Shown here piece by piece: positions 28,909 to 37,437 of a stretch of 64,000 nucleotides of DNA. The notes beneath the pieces were generated by a model. That model saw only the letters and a program-made list of their open reading frames with translations. It had not been told where the DNA came from and did not search any database. Origin of the DNA: Kiritimatiellia bacterium (GTDB lineage Bacteria > Verrucomicrobiota > Kiritimatiellia > CAIVKH01). The translations under genes and the position numbers were made by a program. The stretch spans positions 533,435 to 597,434 of the forward strand of contig JAOSKE010000002.1 of the NCBI GenBank assembly GCA_027493775.1, written 5' to 3'. Numbering within the stretch: the stretch's first letter is position 1; every line of letters starts with the position of its first letter.

Positions 28909-30213
28909 TCAGAGCTTTTCGCAGCCAAGGTCTTTTTCGGTCAGGGCCTCGGTCCGGGTCTGAATCGCATTGAGGAAACGTCCTCCCTGTGCGCCGTCAA
29001 TAACCCGGTGATCGAACGAGAAGCTCAAATACAGACGATCTCCCATCACCACATGGTCGTTCACCACGGAAGGCATTCGCACAATCGCCCCCATTCCCAG
29101 AATCGCGACCTGCGGCTGATAAATAATCGGGGTTCCAATAATACTTCCGAATGCACCAAAGTTTGAAATGGAGAAGGTGCCTCCCTCGACATCCCCTCGT
29201 TTCAACTGTTTCTCGCGCGCGAGTTTGATGAGGCGCTCCAATTCCTGCGCAATCTCCGGGAAGCTATGTTTATCGGCATTTTTCACCACCGGCACAACCA
29301 AGCTTTCGTCGGGCAGCGCGACGGCGCAACCGATATTCACTTCGTTGCGCAGCACGAGATTGTCGCCGAACACCGACGCATTGGCCGTTGGAAAATCTTT
29401 TAGCACACGCGCCGTGACATAAATCATTACGGCGGTGTACGACATCTTCACGCCATACCGCCTCTCAAACGAGGCCTTGATTCGATTGCGCAACTCCACA
29501 ATGTGCGTCATGTCCACCATGTGCACCATGGTCACGTGGGCGCTGGTGTGAATGGACTGCACCATGTGGTCGGCGATTGTCCGGCGAATCGAGGTCATCG
29601 GAACAACCTGGCCCAAGCGCTCCACATCGCGCGGCGTGGGCGTCGCCTTCCCCGTCGCTTGCGCAATACTCGTGGCGCCCAAGGGCCGGCGCGCGAGATA
29701 TTCCAGAATATCGTTCTTCGTCACGCGACCACGCTGCCCGCTGCCGCGAATTTCCTGCAGCTCTTTCAGCGAAATATTGTTCAACATCGCGAGGCGCAAC
29801 ACGAAGGGCGACAGCCAATCGCGCGTCAACTCCGGCAGGCGCGGGCCGCCGCCGTTCCAATCGTCCTCGCCCATCACAGAAACCATCACCTGTCCGCCAT
29901 CACCACCCGCGTGCGGACGATTTGATCGGGTCTCTTTCGGCGGTTCGGCAGGTTCATCAACGTGAATATCCGCCTCCGTCTCCAGCATCGCCACGACTTC
30001 ACCCACTTTTGCGCGGGCGCCCTCTTCCTTTAAAATAGAGTTCAGTCGTCCGGCCACCGGGCTTTCAACTTCAACGGTAATCTTGTCGCTTTCGACCTCC
30101 ATCAAGACTTCGTCCGCAGCGACTTCCTCCCCGACCTGTTTTCGCCATTTAATAATGGTCCCTTCGGCCACGCTCTGGCCCATCTGCGGCATCAATATTG
30201 GAATCGTTTTCAT
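28909..30213 (-). CDS. pdhC: Dihydrolipoamide acyltransferase E2 component of 2-oxoacid dehydrogenase
   Basis: I take ATG 30213 (434 aa; a GTG at 30219 is alternative). One lipoyl domain (about 1-78) has the lipoylated Lys in MEVESDKITVEVESP. A peripheral-subunit-binding domain follows (SPFVLRLAMLNNISLKELQ and GSGQRGRVTKNDILEYL), then the acyltransferase core ending with the catalytic FDHRVIDGAQGGRFL. E2 transfers the acyl group to CoA. It follows pdhB by 22 nt; no E3 gene is in the window. Confidence 0.95.
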   Translation of the reverse strand: MKTIPILMPQMGQSVAEGTIIKWRKQVGEEVAADEVLMEVESDKITVEVESPVAGRLNSILKEEGARAKVGEVVAMLETEADIHVDEPAEPPKETRSNRPHAGGDGGQVMVSVMGEDDWNGGGPRLPELTRDWLSPFVLRLAMLNNISLKELQEIRGSGQRGRVTKNDILEYLARRPLGATSIAQATGKATPTPRDVERLGQVVPMTSIRRTIADHMVQSIHTSAHVTMVHMVDMTHIVELRNRIKASFERRYGVKMSYTAVMIYVTARVLKDFPTANASVFGDNLVLRNEVNIGCAVALPDESLVVPVVKNADKHSFPEIAQELERLIKLAREKQLKRGDVEGGTFSISNFGAFGSIIGTPIIYQPQVAILGMGAIVRMPSVVNDHVVMGDRLYLSFSFDHRVIDGAQGGRFLNAIQTRTEALTEKDLGCEKL

Positions 30214-30235
30214 AGGCACATTCTGTGGTCGGGCG

Positions 30236-31211
30236 TTAGTACTCGATCAACTCCACCAGCGCTTTTTCAATTTTATCCGCATTCGGACGGAACGCAGCCT
30301 CCAGTTCCGGCGCATACGGCACCGGCACATCAGGCGCGGTCAGCCGCATCACCGGCGCATCGAGCAGGTGGAACGCGCGCTCCGCCACCACCGCCGACAA
30401 CTCCGCGCCAAACCCGCAGGTGCGCCAGCCTTCGTGAACAACCAAAACGCGATTCGTCGCAGCAACCGCTGCAATAATCGCATCTTCGTCGTACGGTTTC
30501 AGGGTGCGCATATCCACCACCATCACATCATAGCCCTGCCCCGCGAGTCGCGTCGCAGCGTGTACCGCCTCGTGTACCATCGCGCCATACGTCAAGACGA
30601 CCGCTTCCTGGCCCGGCCGCACGATGCGCGCAGAGCCAAGTCGCACCGCATCAATCTCGTTCGGCACAAGCTCCTTCACATGACGATACAAATATTTGTT
30701 CTCCAAAAAGATCACCGGATTCGGATCCAGCACGGACGTATAAATCAAATTCCGTGCATCGGACGGAAACGCCGGATACACCACTTTCACACCCGGCATG
30801 TGACAGAAAAACGTCTCCAGCTCCTCGGAGTGAAACGGCCCGCCGCCCAACCCGCCCCCGCACGGTGCGCGGACCCGTCATCGGAATGGCCACGCCAGTG
30901 CGGTAGTGATACGTCCCCGCGTTGTTCAAAATGTGGTGCAGCGCGTTGGTGCCAAAATCCGAAAACTGAAGTTCCACAATCGGCTTAAGCCCCTGCGTAG
31001 CCATCCCAATCGCCGTACCGAAAATCGCTGACTCACTCACCGGCGTGTCAAAACAGCGATCCGTGCCGAATTCCTCCTGAAATCCCAGCGTCATCTTAAA
31101 CGCGCCGCCAAATTTCCCGATGTCCTCACCGTACATCACCACTTCAGGATGCGCCTTCATCACGGCGCGAAGTCCCTGCCGGATACCCTCAAGATAGGTC
31201 ATCTCAAGCAT
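30236..31211 (-). CDS. pdhB: Pyruvate/2-oxoacid dehydrogenase E1 beta (one frameshift)
   Basis: Starts at ATG 31211, overlapping the pdhA stop by 8 nt. A C5 run at 30855-30859 (G5 on the coding strand) breaks the frame; with G4 it reads VRGGLGGGPFHSEELETFF and gives 324 aa, the normal size. Motifs: VVMYGEDIGKFGGAF, RCFDTPVSESAIFGTAIGMA and the C-terminal VPVPYAPELEAAFRPN. E1 beta forms the TPP active site with E1 alpha. The break is probably an artefact since both flanking genes are intact. Confidence 0.93.
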
Positions 31212-32196
31212 CGGCGTACACTCCATTCGCCATTGTCGCCGGATCCGGCGGCGGATCCTTGAGCGCCTGCTGATAGGCGATGTCCACCTCGGCTAGGCAT
31301 GCCTGTTCAATCGCCGCAATTTCGTCCACGGTCAAAATACCTTCGCTCGTCAATCGCTCGCGCGTCACCTTGATCGGGTCGCGCGCGCCATACTCTGCCA
31401 ACAACTCTCTCGGCACATACGACGAGTCATCATGCTCGCCGTGCCCGCGCATACGCAGCGTATCGCACTCCACCAACACCGTTCGCGGGTTCTTGCGCAT
31501 ATCCGCCGTCAACTTATGCAGAAAAAGAAATAGCTCCACCGGATTGTTTCCATCCATAAAGTGGCCTTCGATGCCATAGCCCGGCGCCTTATCCACCAGA
31601 TGCTTGCATTTGTACTGGTGCTTGGTCGGCGTTGAATACGCGTAGTGGTTGTTCTCCACAATAAACACAACCGGCACATTGAAGACGGCGGAAAAATTAA
31701 TCGCCTCGTGAAAATCGCCCGTGCTCGTCCCGCCGTCGCCAATGAAACCGAAGCCGACCGCATCCAGCCCGCGACGGCGCTTGGCCATCACCCCGCCGAC
31801 CACGACGGGGAGCATCGCGCCCAAATGCGAGATCATCGCATAGACCCCGTTCTTCAAATTGCCGTAGTGAACGTTGCCGTCGCGCCCGCGAGTCGGGCCA
31901 TTTGCGCGCGAAAGCCACTGGCGGAAAATATCGCGAACCGTCTCACCGCGCCCAATATGCACGGTGATATTTCGGATCAACGGCGCGAATAAATCCTCCG
32001 GGCCGCTCGCAGAAGTTGCTGAGGCGCCGATCCCCTCCTGCCCCACGCCAGTATAGACACCACCGTAAATTTTCGCTTGGTGATAGAGTCGGATCAACCG
32101 CTCCTCGGTCTTCCGCGCCATCAGCATCGTGCGCAGTAAGCCCTCCCATTTGACTTTGGGAACAGAAGAAAGTTCGGTTTTAATTTCAGCATCCAT
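31204..32196 (-). CDS. pdhA: Pyruvate/2-oxoacid dehydrogenase E1 alpha
   Basis: 330 aa. The TPP-binding motif GDG...NN is intact: GDGGTSTGDFHEAINFSAVF followed by VVFIVENN. The phosphorylation-loop-like region GHGEHDDSSYVP is typical of E1 alpha. It decarboxylates a 2-oxoacid (pyruvate most likely, though a branched-chain substrate is not excluded). It is first in the pdhABC operon; the divergent 158-nt gap to cls should hold both promoters. Confidence 0.94.
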   Translation of the reverse strand: MDAEIKTELSSVPKVKWEGLLRTMLMARKTEERLIRLYHQAKIYGGVYTGVGQEGIGASATSASGPEDLFAPLIRNITVHIGRGETVRDIFRQWLSRANGPTRGRDGNVHYGNLKNGVYAMISHLGAMLPVVVGGVMAKRRRGLDAVGFGFIGDGGTSTGDFHEAINFSAVFNVPVVFIVENNHYAYSTPTKHQYKCKHLVDKAPGYGIEGHFMDGNNPVELFLFLHKLTADMRKNPRTVLVECDTLRMRGHGEHDDSSYVPRELLAEYGARDPIKVTRERLTSEGILTVDEIAAIEQACLAEVDIAYQQALKDPPPDPATMANGVYADA

Positions 32197-32354
32197 GTAA
32201 AAGCGCCTGCGCTATGGCAATAGTTCAATGTGGCAGATTTGCTTCAGATCGGCAATCTGATTACAGATTATTTCATACAATGTAAATACTACAACGCCTT
32301 TCGCGCGTAGACGAGCCGCTGGTATTTGGAGGCGCAGACGTTTATCCTGCCGCC

Positions 32355-33797
32355 ATGCTTGACCTGCTACACTCGCTATGGCCACACATCACAGCATTTA
32401 TTCTGCTGGCCATTGACGCATGGGCCGCAGGCCACGCCATCCTCTACAAACGCAACCCGCGCTCGGCCACCACATGGATCGGACTCATCCTCCTCTTCCC
32501 CATCGTCGGCGCCGTGCTATACATCCTTTTCGGAATCAATCGCATTCAGCGCCGTGCAATTTCCCTCCGTAATCAGTGCGGCCCGGCCTGTATTGGACGC
32601 GGTGGCGACGGCACTTTTCTCGCATCGCTCCCCGCAACCGAACACACAAATATTGAGACCCTCGCGGAGGCCATCCAGCGCATCACCAACGAACCGCTGC
32701 TCGAGGGCAACACCATCGGCCCCCTCGCCAATGGCGACGAAGCCTATCCCGCCATGCTCGCCGCCATCGCCGAGGCGAGGCGCAGCATCACGCTCTGCAC
32801 CTACATCTTCGCCTACGACCCCACCGGACGCAGGTTCGCCGACGCGCTCGGCGCAGCAGTAAAACGCGGCGTCGAAATCCGCGTCCTCATTGACGACGTC
32901 GGCGCACGCTACTCGCTCCCGACGATCTATAACACCCTGCGCAAGCACGGCATCACCTGCGCGGCATTTATGCCGACCTTCTTCCACTGGCGAATGCCCT
33001 ACATTAACCTAAGGAACCATCGCAAGTTGATGGTCATAGATGGAAGCATCGCATTCACCGGCGGCCTAAACATCCGGCACAACAATATCCTCGCCGATCA
33101 CGCAAGAGACGCAACGAAAGACCTGCACTTCCGCATCGAAGGCCCGGTCGTCCGCCAGCTGCAACAGTTCTTCATCGAGGACTGGCTGTTCGCCACAAAA
33201 GAACTGCTCGAAGGGGAACCGTGGATCGCCCCGCTCGAAAGACGCGGCGACATCCCCGCGCGTACGATTGTCGGCGGCCCCGACGAGGATCGCGAAAAGT
33301 TACGCGCGGCGCTACTCGCGGCAATTTCGTGTTCCCGCAAACGACTGCGAATTGTCACGCCCTACTTCCTCCCCGACGAAAGCCTTGTCAGTGCGCTAAA
33401 CACCGCTGCATTGCGCGGAGTTCAGGTGGATATCGTGATCCCGAAAAAGTGCAATCTTCGCACCGTCGGCTGGGCCTGTCAGGCGCACCTCTGGCAGGTG
33501 CTCGAACGCGGCTGCCGCGTATGGCGCACACCGCCGCCCTTCGACCACACAAAAATTATGACCGTGGACGATGCGTGGTCCCTCATCGGTTCCGCAAACT
33601 GGGACTCCCGCAGTTTGCGCCTGAACTTCGAACTCAACGTGGAATGTTACAGCCCGGAACTCACCGCCGCGCTCAACGAACGAATAGCCGAAAAAATTAA
33701 GGGCGCACAAGAGGCCACCCTTGCCGACCTCGATTCCCGCTCGCTCCCCATTCGGCTTCGCGACGGCATCGCCCGACTTTTCTGGCCCTACCTTTAA
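32355..33797 (+). CDS. cls: Cardiolipin synthase (phospholipase D family)
   Basis: 480 aa. Two N-terminal membrane helices (about 10-60, with NPRSATTWIGLILLFPIVGA) precede two HKD catalytic motifs: NHRKLMVIDGSIAFTGGLN (about 217) and DHTKIMTVDDAWSLIGSAN (about 396). The enzyme condenses two phosphatidylglycerols into cardiolipin in the membrane. The C-terminus has the SRSLRLNFELN segment of Cls. It is monocistronic; 33803-33834 downstream can form a GC hairpin without a T-tract. Confidence 0.94.
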   Translation: MLDLLHSLWPHITAFILLAIDAWAAGHAILYKRNPRSATTWIGLILLFPIVGAVLYILFGINRIQRRAISLRNQCGPACIGRGGDGTFLASLPATEHTNIETLAEAIQRITNEPLLEGNTIGPLANGDEAYPAMLAAIAEARRSITLCTYIFAYDPTGRRFADALGAAVKRGVEIRVLIDDVGARYSLPTIYNTLRKHGITCAAFMPTFFHWRMPYINLRNHRKLMVIDGSIAFTGGLNIRHNNILADHARDATKDLHFRIEGPVVRQLQQFFIEDWLFATKELLEGEPWIAPLERRGDIPARTIVGGPDEDREKLRAALLAAISCSRKRLRIVTPYFLPDESLVSALNTAALRGVQVDIVIPKKCNLRTVGWACQAHLWQVLERGCRVWRTPPPFDHTKIMTVDDAWSLIGSANWDSRSLRLNFELNVECYSPELTAALNERIAEKIKGAQEATLADLDSRSLPIRLRDGIARLFWPYL

Positions 33798-33871
33798 AGA
33801 AAGGCGCTGAGATTCCCCGCTGGACACCAGCGCCCATTCTTGCCCACTATATTTCCGACGAAGATCGGGTT

Positions 33872-35336
33872 ATGGCAACACTGCTGACCACTGTGGATGA
33901 ATGGGATCCGTTTGTGCCGGGCGGGGGCGAGGACGCCTCCGCGCACGGTCCAACGCTTTCCTTAATTAAGGCGATTGCTCCCACACGCCTCGTCCTGATC
34001 TCCACCAGCGCGAGCGCCAGTCAAGCAATCGCCCTCGAAACCGTCCTTCGCGATTTACACCCAGACCTCGAAGTCGAATGGATTTCACTGCCCTTGACGC
34101 AACCCCATCTGGCCGACCGACTCCGCGCAGAACTTAAACGTAATTCAGCATTCGGCCCAATTTGCATCTGCGCAAACACCGGCCCCGAAGCCATGCAAAC
34201 GGCCTGGCCCTTCGTCGTCGAAGACGCGCCCGACGCCCGATGGATCGCAACACGCTCCATCCTGCCCGCTGGCGCAATCGAAATCACAGACAGCAAGCCC
34301 CGCCCAACCGCCCGCGCACTGGAACCGGCACTCGCGTACGAAGCCATCTCCGTACGCCCCACCGCTCCGGACCTCGCAACGGCATGCCGGCAAATCGGCT
34401 TGCGCGGAGAAGACCCCGCATTTCGTGCTGTATTGGAAATGGCCGAACGCCTCGCGCCGCACCCTGTGCCGCTGCTAATTCAAGGAGAGACCGGAAGCGG
34501 AAAAGGAATGCTCGCCGCGCTCATCCACGAAATGAGCGGACGCGGACGCGCGCCATTTGTAGCCGTCAACTGCGCAGCGCTCCCGGAAACGCTCGTGGAA
34601 AGTATTTTATTCGGCCACCGCAAAGGCGCATTCACCGGCGCGGGTACCGATCAACCGGGAAAATTCGTCCTCGCCGACGGCGGAACCCTTTTTCTCGACG
34701 AAATTGGGGAGCTGCCTCTGGCACTACAGGCGAAATTGCTGCGTGTCCTCGAAAATGGCGTCGTGGAACCCATCGGCGCAATCCGCGGAACCGCAGTCAA
34801 TGTCCGCGTCCTCGCTGCAACGCACCGCGATTTGAAATCGGCCATCGCAGAAAAGACATTTCGCGAAGACCTTTATTTCCGCCTCGGCTACGCACAACTC
34901 CAGCTCCCCCCGCTCCGCGCGCGACCCGCCGACATCAAACTCCTCGCGCTCTACCATCTCACCCAGCTCAATCGCTCCCTGCCGGTTCCCCGACGAATGG
35001 ACATCTCAGCGCTGCGGCGACTTGAAGACCACTCCTGGCCCGGCAACATTCGCGAGCTGGCCAACGTCATCGGTCGCTCCGCGATTTTTTTCTGATAATG
35101 CAACCCTTACCGGCGCGGACATTCAAATTGACCCACTCCCTGCACAACCCTCGTCAAGATCAACCCTCCCCGATCTCGGCGCAGGCTTCTCGCTGGAATC
35201 CTATCTTGCTGATACGCGCCACGCGCTGATTCAACGTGCGCTGGAACAATCGGCAAACAATAAATCCAAAGCCGCCCGACTCCTCGGCATCTCCCCGCAA
35301 GCCATCCACAAATATCTGCGTTCACGCGGCGAATAG
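33872..35336 (+). CDS. Sigma-54 enhancer-binding activator with N-terminal CARF-like (RtcR-type) domain (one frameshift)
   Basis: A T7 run at 35085-35091 breaks the frame; with T6 it reads SAIFSDNATLTGADIQ and gives 487 aa. Residues about 1-165 have a Rossmann-like order that I align by eye to the CARF domain of RtcR: GPTLSLI, RLVLISTSASASQAI, LEVEWISLPL, ICICANTGPEAMQTAWPF and DARWIATRSILP. The AAA+ domain has Walker A GETGSGKG (205-212), GAFTGA (252-257), GGTLFLDEIGE and FREDLYFRL. A Fis HTH (NNKSKAARLLGISPQAIHKY) ends the protein. There is no receiver domain, so it should respond to a ligand. No rtcA/rtcB is nearby; the likely target operon starts just downstream. Confidence 0.85.
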
Positions 35337-35347
35337 CGCACCGCACT

Positions 35348-35372
35348 CACTATATCCGTTTATCCGGATATA
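35348..35372. promoter_or_regulatory. Palindrome TATATCCG-N6-CGGATATA
   Basis: A perfect 8-bp inverted repeat (35351-35358 and 35365-35372) starts 15 nt after the activator stop. Bases 35348-35370 match 20 of 23 positions of the hairpin element at 4102-4124 (CACTATAT..GTTTATCCG.ATA). It may be an operator or a genome-wide intergenic element. Confidence 0.45.
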
Positions 35373-35393
35373 TAGATATACCCTTGCCACCGC

Positions 35394-35428
35394 TCAACCG
35401 GGGTTGAAATACCATCAACCCAGGGTGA
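35394..35428. promoter_or_regulatory. Two tandem inverted repeats, 21 bp apart: predicted upstream activating sequences
   Basis: Site 1 (35394-35407) is TCAACC-GG-GGTTGA, a perfect dyad. Site 2 (35415-35428) is TCAACC-CA-GGGTGA, one mismatch. Their start-to-start distance is 21 bp, two helical turns, so they present the same DNA face. They lie about 105-140 bp upstream of the -24 element, the usual place for enhancer-binding-protein sites. The adjacent Fis-HTH activator is the natural binder. Confidence 0.6.
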
Positions 35429-35531
35429 AAGATTTCCCCATCCTCACCCCCCGCCCACCCACCCGCCCACAGCTTTCACAACGCACTGTTGTTCAAATGG
35501 TTGCAAGGGCGCCACCGGCCGCCTCGTCGGG

Positions 35532-35547
35532 TTGGCACGGCTCCTGC
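35532..35547 (+). promoter_or_regulatory. Predicted sigma-54 (-24/-12) promoter
   Basis: TTGGCACGGCTCCTGC fits the RpoN consensus: TTGGCACG at -24, exact GG-N10-GC spacing, and CTGC instead of TTGC at -12. Transcription would start near 35558, about 31 nt before the KTSC-protein ATG, with AAGGAG at 35575-35580 as ribosome site. Confidence 0.65.
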
Positions 35548-35588
35548 GTTCTAGTTACAGCATGAACAACCAACAAGGAGTCGGGACG

Positions 35589-35918
35589 ATGAAAAAACTA
35601 CTGATCTTGAGCATTGCAGCGCTACTGGCAACGGCAGCCGTCACCCACGCCGATCCGTTCGCGAGAAAGGATCTCGCCGAATTTGTGCAGATCAAATCGC
35701 GCATCTTCGACGCCGCTCGTTACGACGCATCATCTCACACACTGACCATCGTTTTCAGCACAGGCGCGGCCTACGCCTACACGGAAGTGCCGCGCGAGGT
35801 CTATCTCGACTTCATTCGAATTGTGAACAAAGGCGAGTACTTCAGCCGACGCATCAGGAACAGCTACGCCTGCCAACGAATTGATCGCTACCCGTCCACC
35901 TGGGCGTACCGCGATTAA
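35589..35918 (+). CDS. Exported KTSC-domain protein
   Basis: ATG 35589, 8 nt after AAGGAG, gives 109 aa. Residues 1-21 form a signal peptide (MKKLLILSIAALLATAAVTH). The rest is one KTSC domain: SRIFDAARYDASSHTLTIVF, AYAYTEVPREVYLDFIRIV, GEYFSRRIRNSYACQRI. The KTSC domain (also found at lysyl-tRNA synthetase C-termini and in phages) has no settled biochemical role. It is the first gene behind the predicted sigma-54 promoter, 56 nt before ssb. An exported partner of an SSB would be odd, so the signal peptide deserves a check. Confidence 0.8.
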   Translation: MKKLLILSIAALLATAAVTHADPFARKDLAEFVQIKSRIFDAARYDASSHTLTIVFSTGAAYAYTEVPREVYLDFIRIVNKGEYFSRRIRNSYACQRIDRYPSTWAYRD

Positions 35919-35974
35919 AAAACAAAACACAACAAACCGCGCCAACGCGCGGACCAAAAGAAGGAGACAGAACA

Positions 35975-36361
35975 ATGGTACGCATGAACAAAGTAATCCT
36001 CGCCGGAAACCTCACCCGCGATCCGGTACTGCGCAAGACCCCCAAGGGACTCGCCGTCGCAGACTTCGGGCTTGCTGTAAGCGATGGGTACAGCGGCAAG
36101 AATGGTAACTCTGAAGAGAGCACCTGCTTCGTGGACGTGGTTGCGTGGGACAAACAGGCCGCCGTTTGCGGGGAATTTCTGCGCAAAGGCCGCCCCGTCC
36201 TCCTTGAAGGTCGCCTTCAGTTTTCGCAGTGGAAAGACAAAAGCGGCGAAACCCGCAGCAAGCTGAAAGTCACCGCCGACCGCATCCAATTCATGAGCCG
36301 CCCCGAAGGCGCCGCTCGCGCAAAGACCAGCCAACGTGAAGCCGTCGAAGAAGAAATGTAG
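35975..36361 (+). CDS. ssb: Single-stranded DNA-binding protein, short form without acidic tail
   Basis: 128 aa after AGGAG. The OB fold is complete: NKVILAGNLTRDPVLRKTPK, AVADFGLAVSD, FVDVVAWDKQAAVCGEFLRK, GRPVLLEGRLQFSQWKDKSG and LKVTADRIQFM. The C-terminus ends EAVEEEM and lacks the DDDIPF-type tip that housekeeping SSB uses to recruit partner proteins, so I regard it as a specialised paralogue. It is in one unit with the KTSC gene, under the predicted sigma-54 promoter, and is followed by a strong terminator. Confidence 0.93.
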   Translation: MVRMNKVILAGNLTRDPVLRKTPKGLAVADFGLAVSDGYSGKNGNSEESTCFVDVVAWDKQAAVCGEFLRKGRPVLLEGRLQFSQWKDKSGETRSKLKVTADRIQFMSRPEGAARAKTSQREAVEEEM

Positions 36362-36393
36362 CCCCTAAAGGGAAATCAAGGGGGGGCAAAAGC

Positions 36394-36430
36394 GGGGACG
36401 CACGACCCACTGTGCGTCCCCGCCCATTTT
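36394..36430 (+). terminator. Rho-independent terminator after ssb
   Basis: A perfect 10-bp stem GGGGACGCAC (36394-36403) / GTGCGTCCCC (36412-36421) with an 8-nt loop is followed by GCCCATTTTAATT. It closes the KTSC-ssb unit 33 nt after the ssb stop. Confidence 0.8.
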
Positions 36431-36470
36431 AATTCTGCAAATCGAATTTTTTCTTCAACAAATCACAAAA

Positions 36471-36520
36471 ACTTCCAAGGGTTGGAAGTCTTGTCCGAAA
36501 GGACTTCCAAGGGTTGGAAA
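36471..36520. repeat. Paired TTCCAA-GGG-TTGGAA palindromes
   Basis: Two copies, ACTTCCAAGGGTTGGAAGT (36471-36489) and CTTCCAAGGGTTGGAA (36504-36519), are separated by a short spacer that itself forms GTC...GAC, so the whole block can fold. A sister pair lies at 52888-52934. This looks like a dispersed intergenic element. The rest of 36362-36638 shows only the ssb terminator and no gene. Confidence 0.75.
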
Positions 36521-36638
36521 TTCTCCGCAAATTCATCCCGCCTTGCTGGGATTGGCGCAAAGGTGCAAAAACATTCAGAGGCGAAATTTTGGTCCGCGCA
36601 CAACGTTCCGCGCAGGAGTACACCGCGCTGCCGATTCC

Positions 36639-37354
36639 TCACCAGAACCAGTACTGACCGGTCATCACCACGTAGATGCCGAGCAGTAAGTTTGTCAGTG
36701 CATGCGCGAAGATGGCGGACCAGAGATCGCGCGTTCGTAGATAGAGCCAGCCGTACGCAATTCCGGCAATTATTCCCGCAAGCCACTCCATGTGCTCCAC
36801 ACCGAAGACCAGCGCGACGCCGAAGAAGGGCACGGCGGAAAAGCGAGATGGGTCCACCTTCGTGAAATCGCCACCGAAGACCCAGCGATATAGAAACCCG
36901 CGCCAGAAAAACTCCTCAATGATCGCAATCACCAAACCCGATCCCAGAATGCGCACGATGGCAAGTGGCCAGCCGCTGATCTCGGGGGCGTAGGGCGTGG
37001 TCGTCAATTCCGGACGCAGTTCGCCAAATGGACGGACGCCCCATTTTAAGTACAACTCTTGAACCGGGCCCAACCGTGCGGCAGCGGGATGCTCCAAGCC
37101 AACCCAAACGACAAACACACCGATTCCCACAAGCATCGCCAAGGGAAATGGCGCCATGCAGGTGGCGCGTACCACCGCCAGGGGCGGAGGAAGAGCAACA
37201 ATCCCAAACACAGAGCGCTGCGTATCGCATAGGCCCAGGCGGGCGGAAGCGCAGGCAGATCGAGAAAGTGCATCAGCGCAATCCACGCGCCGAAAGGTAG
37301 ACTATGTGCCCAGAGGGCAGCGGCCGATTTCTCCCCAGTCTTTTGGTCTTCCAT
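36639..37354 (-). CDS. CPBP-family intramembrane metalloprotease (Abi-type), one frameshift
   Basis: The C-terminal frame carries the CPBP motifs: EEFFWRGFLYRWVFGG (EExxxR) near residue 127, then FGVALVFGVEHMEWLAGI and IFAHALTNLLLG with the catalytic/ligand His. The N-terminal helices (PFGAWIALMHFLDLP) are in a second frame from ATG 37354. One missing base in 37141-37149 rejoins them at RHFPLAMLVG and gives 238 aa with a length divisible by three. It probably cleaves membrane substrates; the substrate is unknown. Divergent from the aminotransferase gene. Confidence 0.75.
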
Positions 37355-37437
37355 CTCGCCAGTTTCTCCAACTACGCGCCGGTTGCAAGCCGCGCGTTTT
37401 CTCTTTTGCATACGCCGCACAACGCTACAATGCGCCC

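Noticed and set aside
33803-33834. GC hairpin after cls as terminator
   Set aside because: No T-tract and an alternative inner hairpin; left as a comment in the cls entry.
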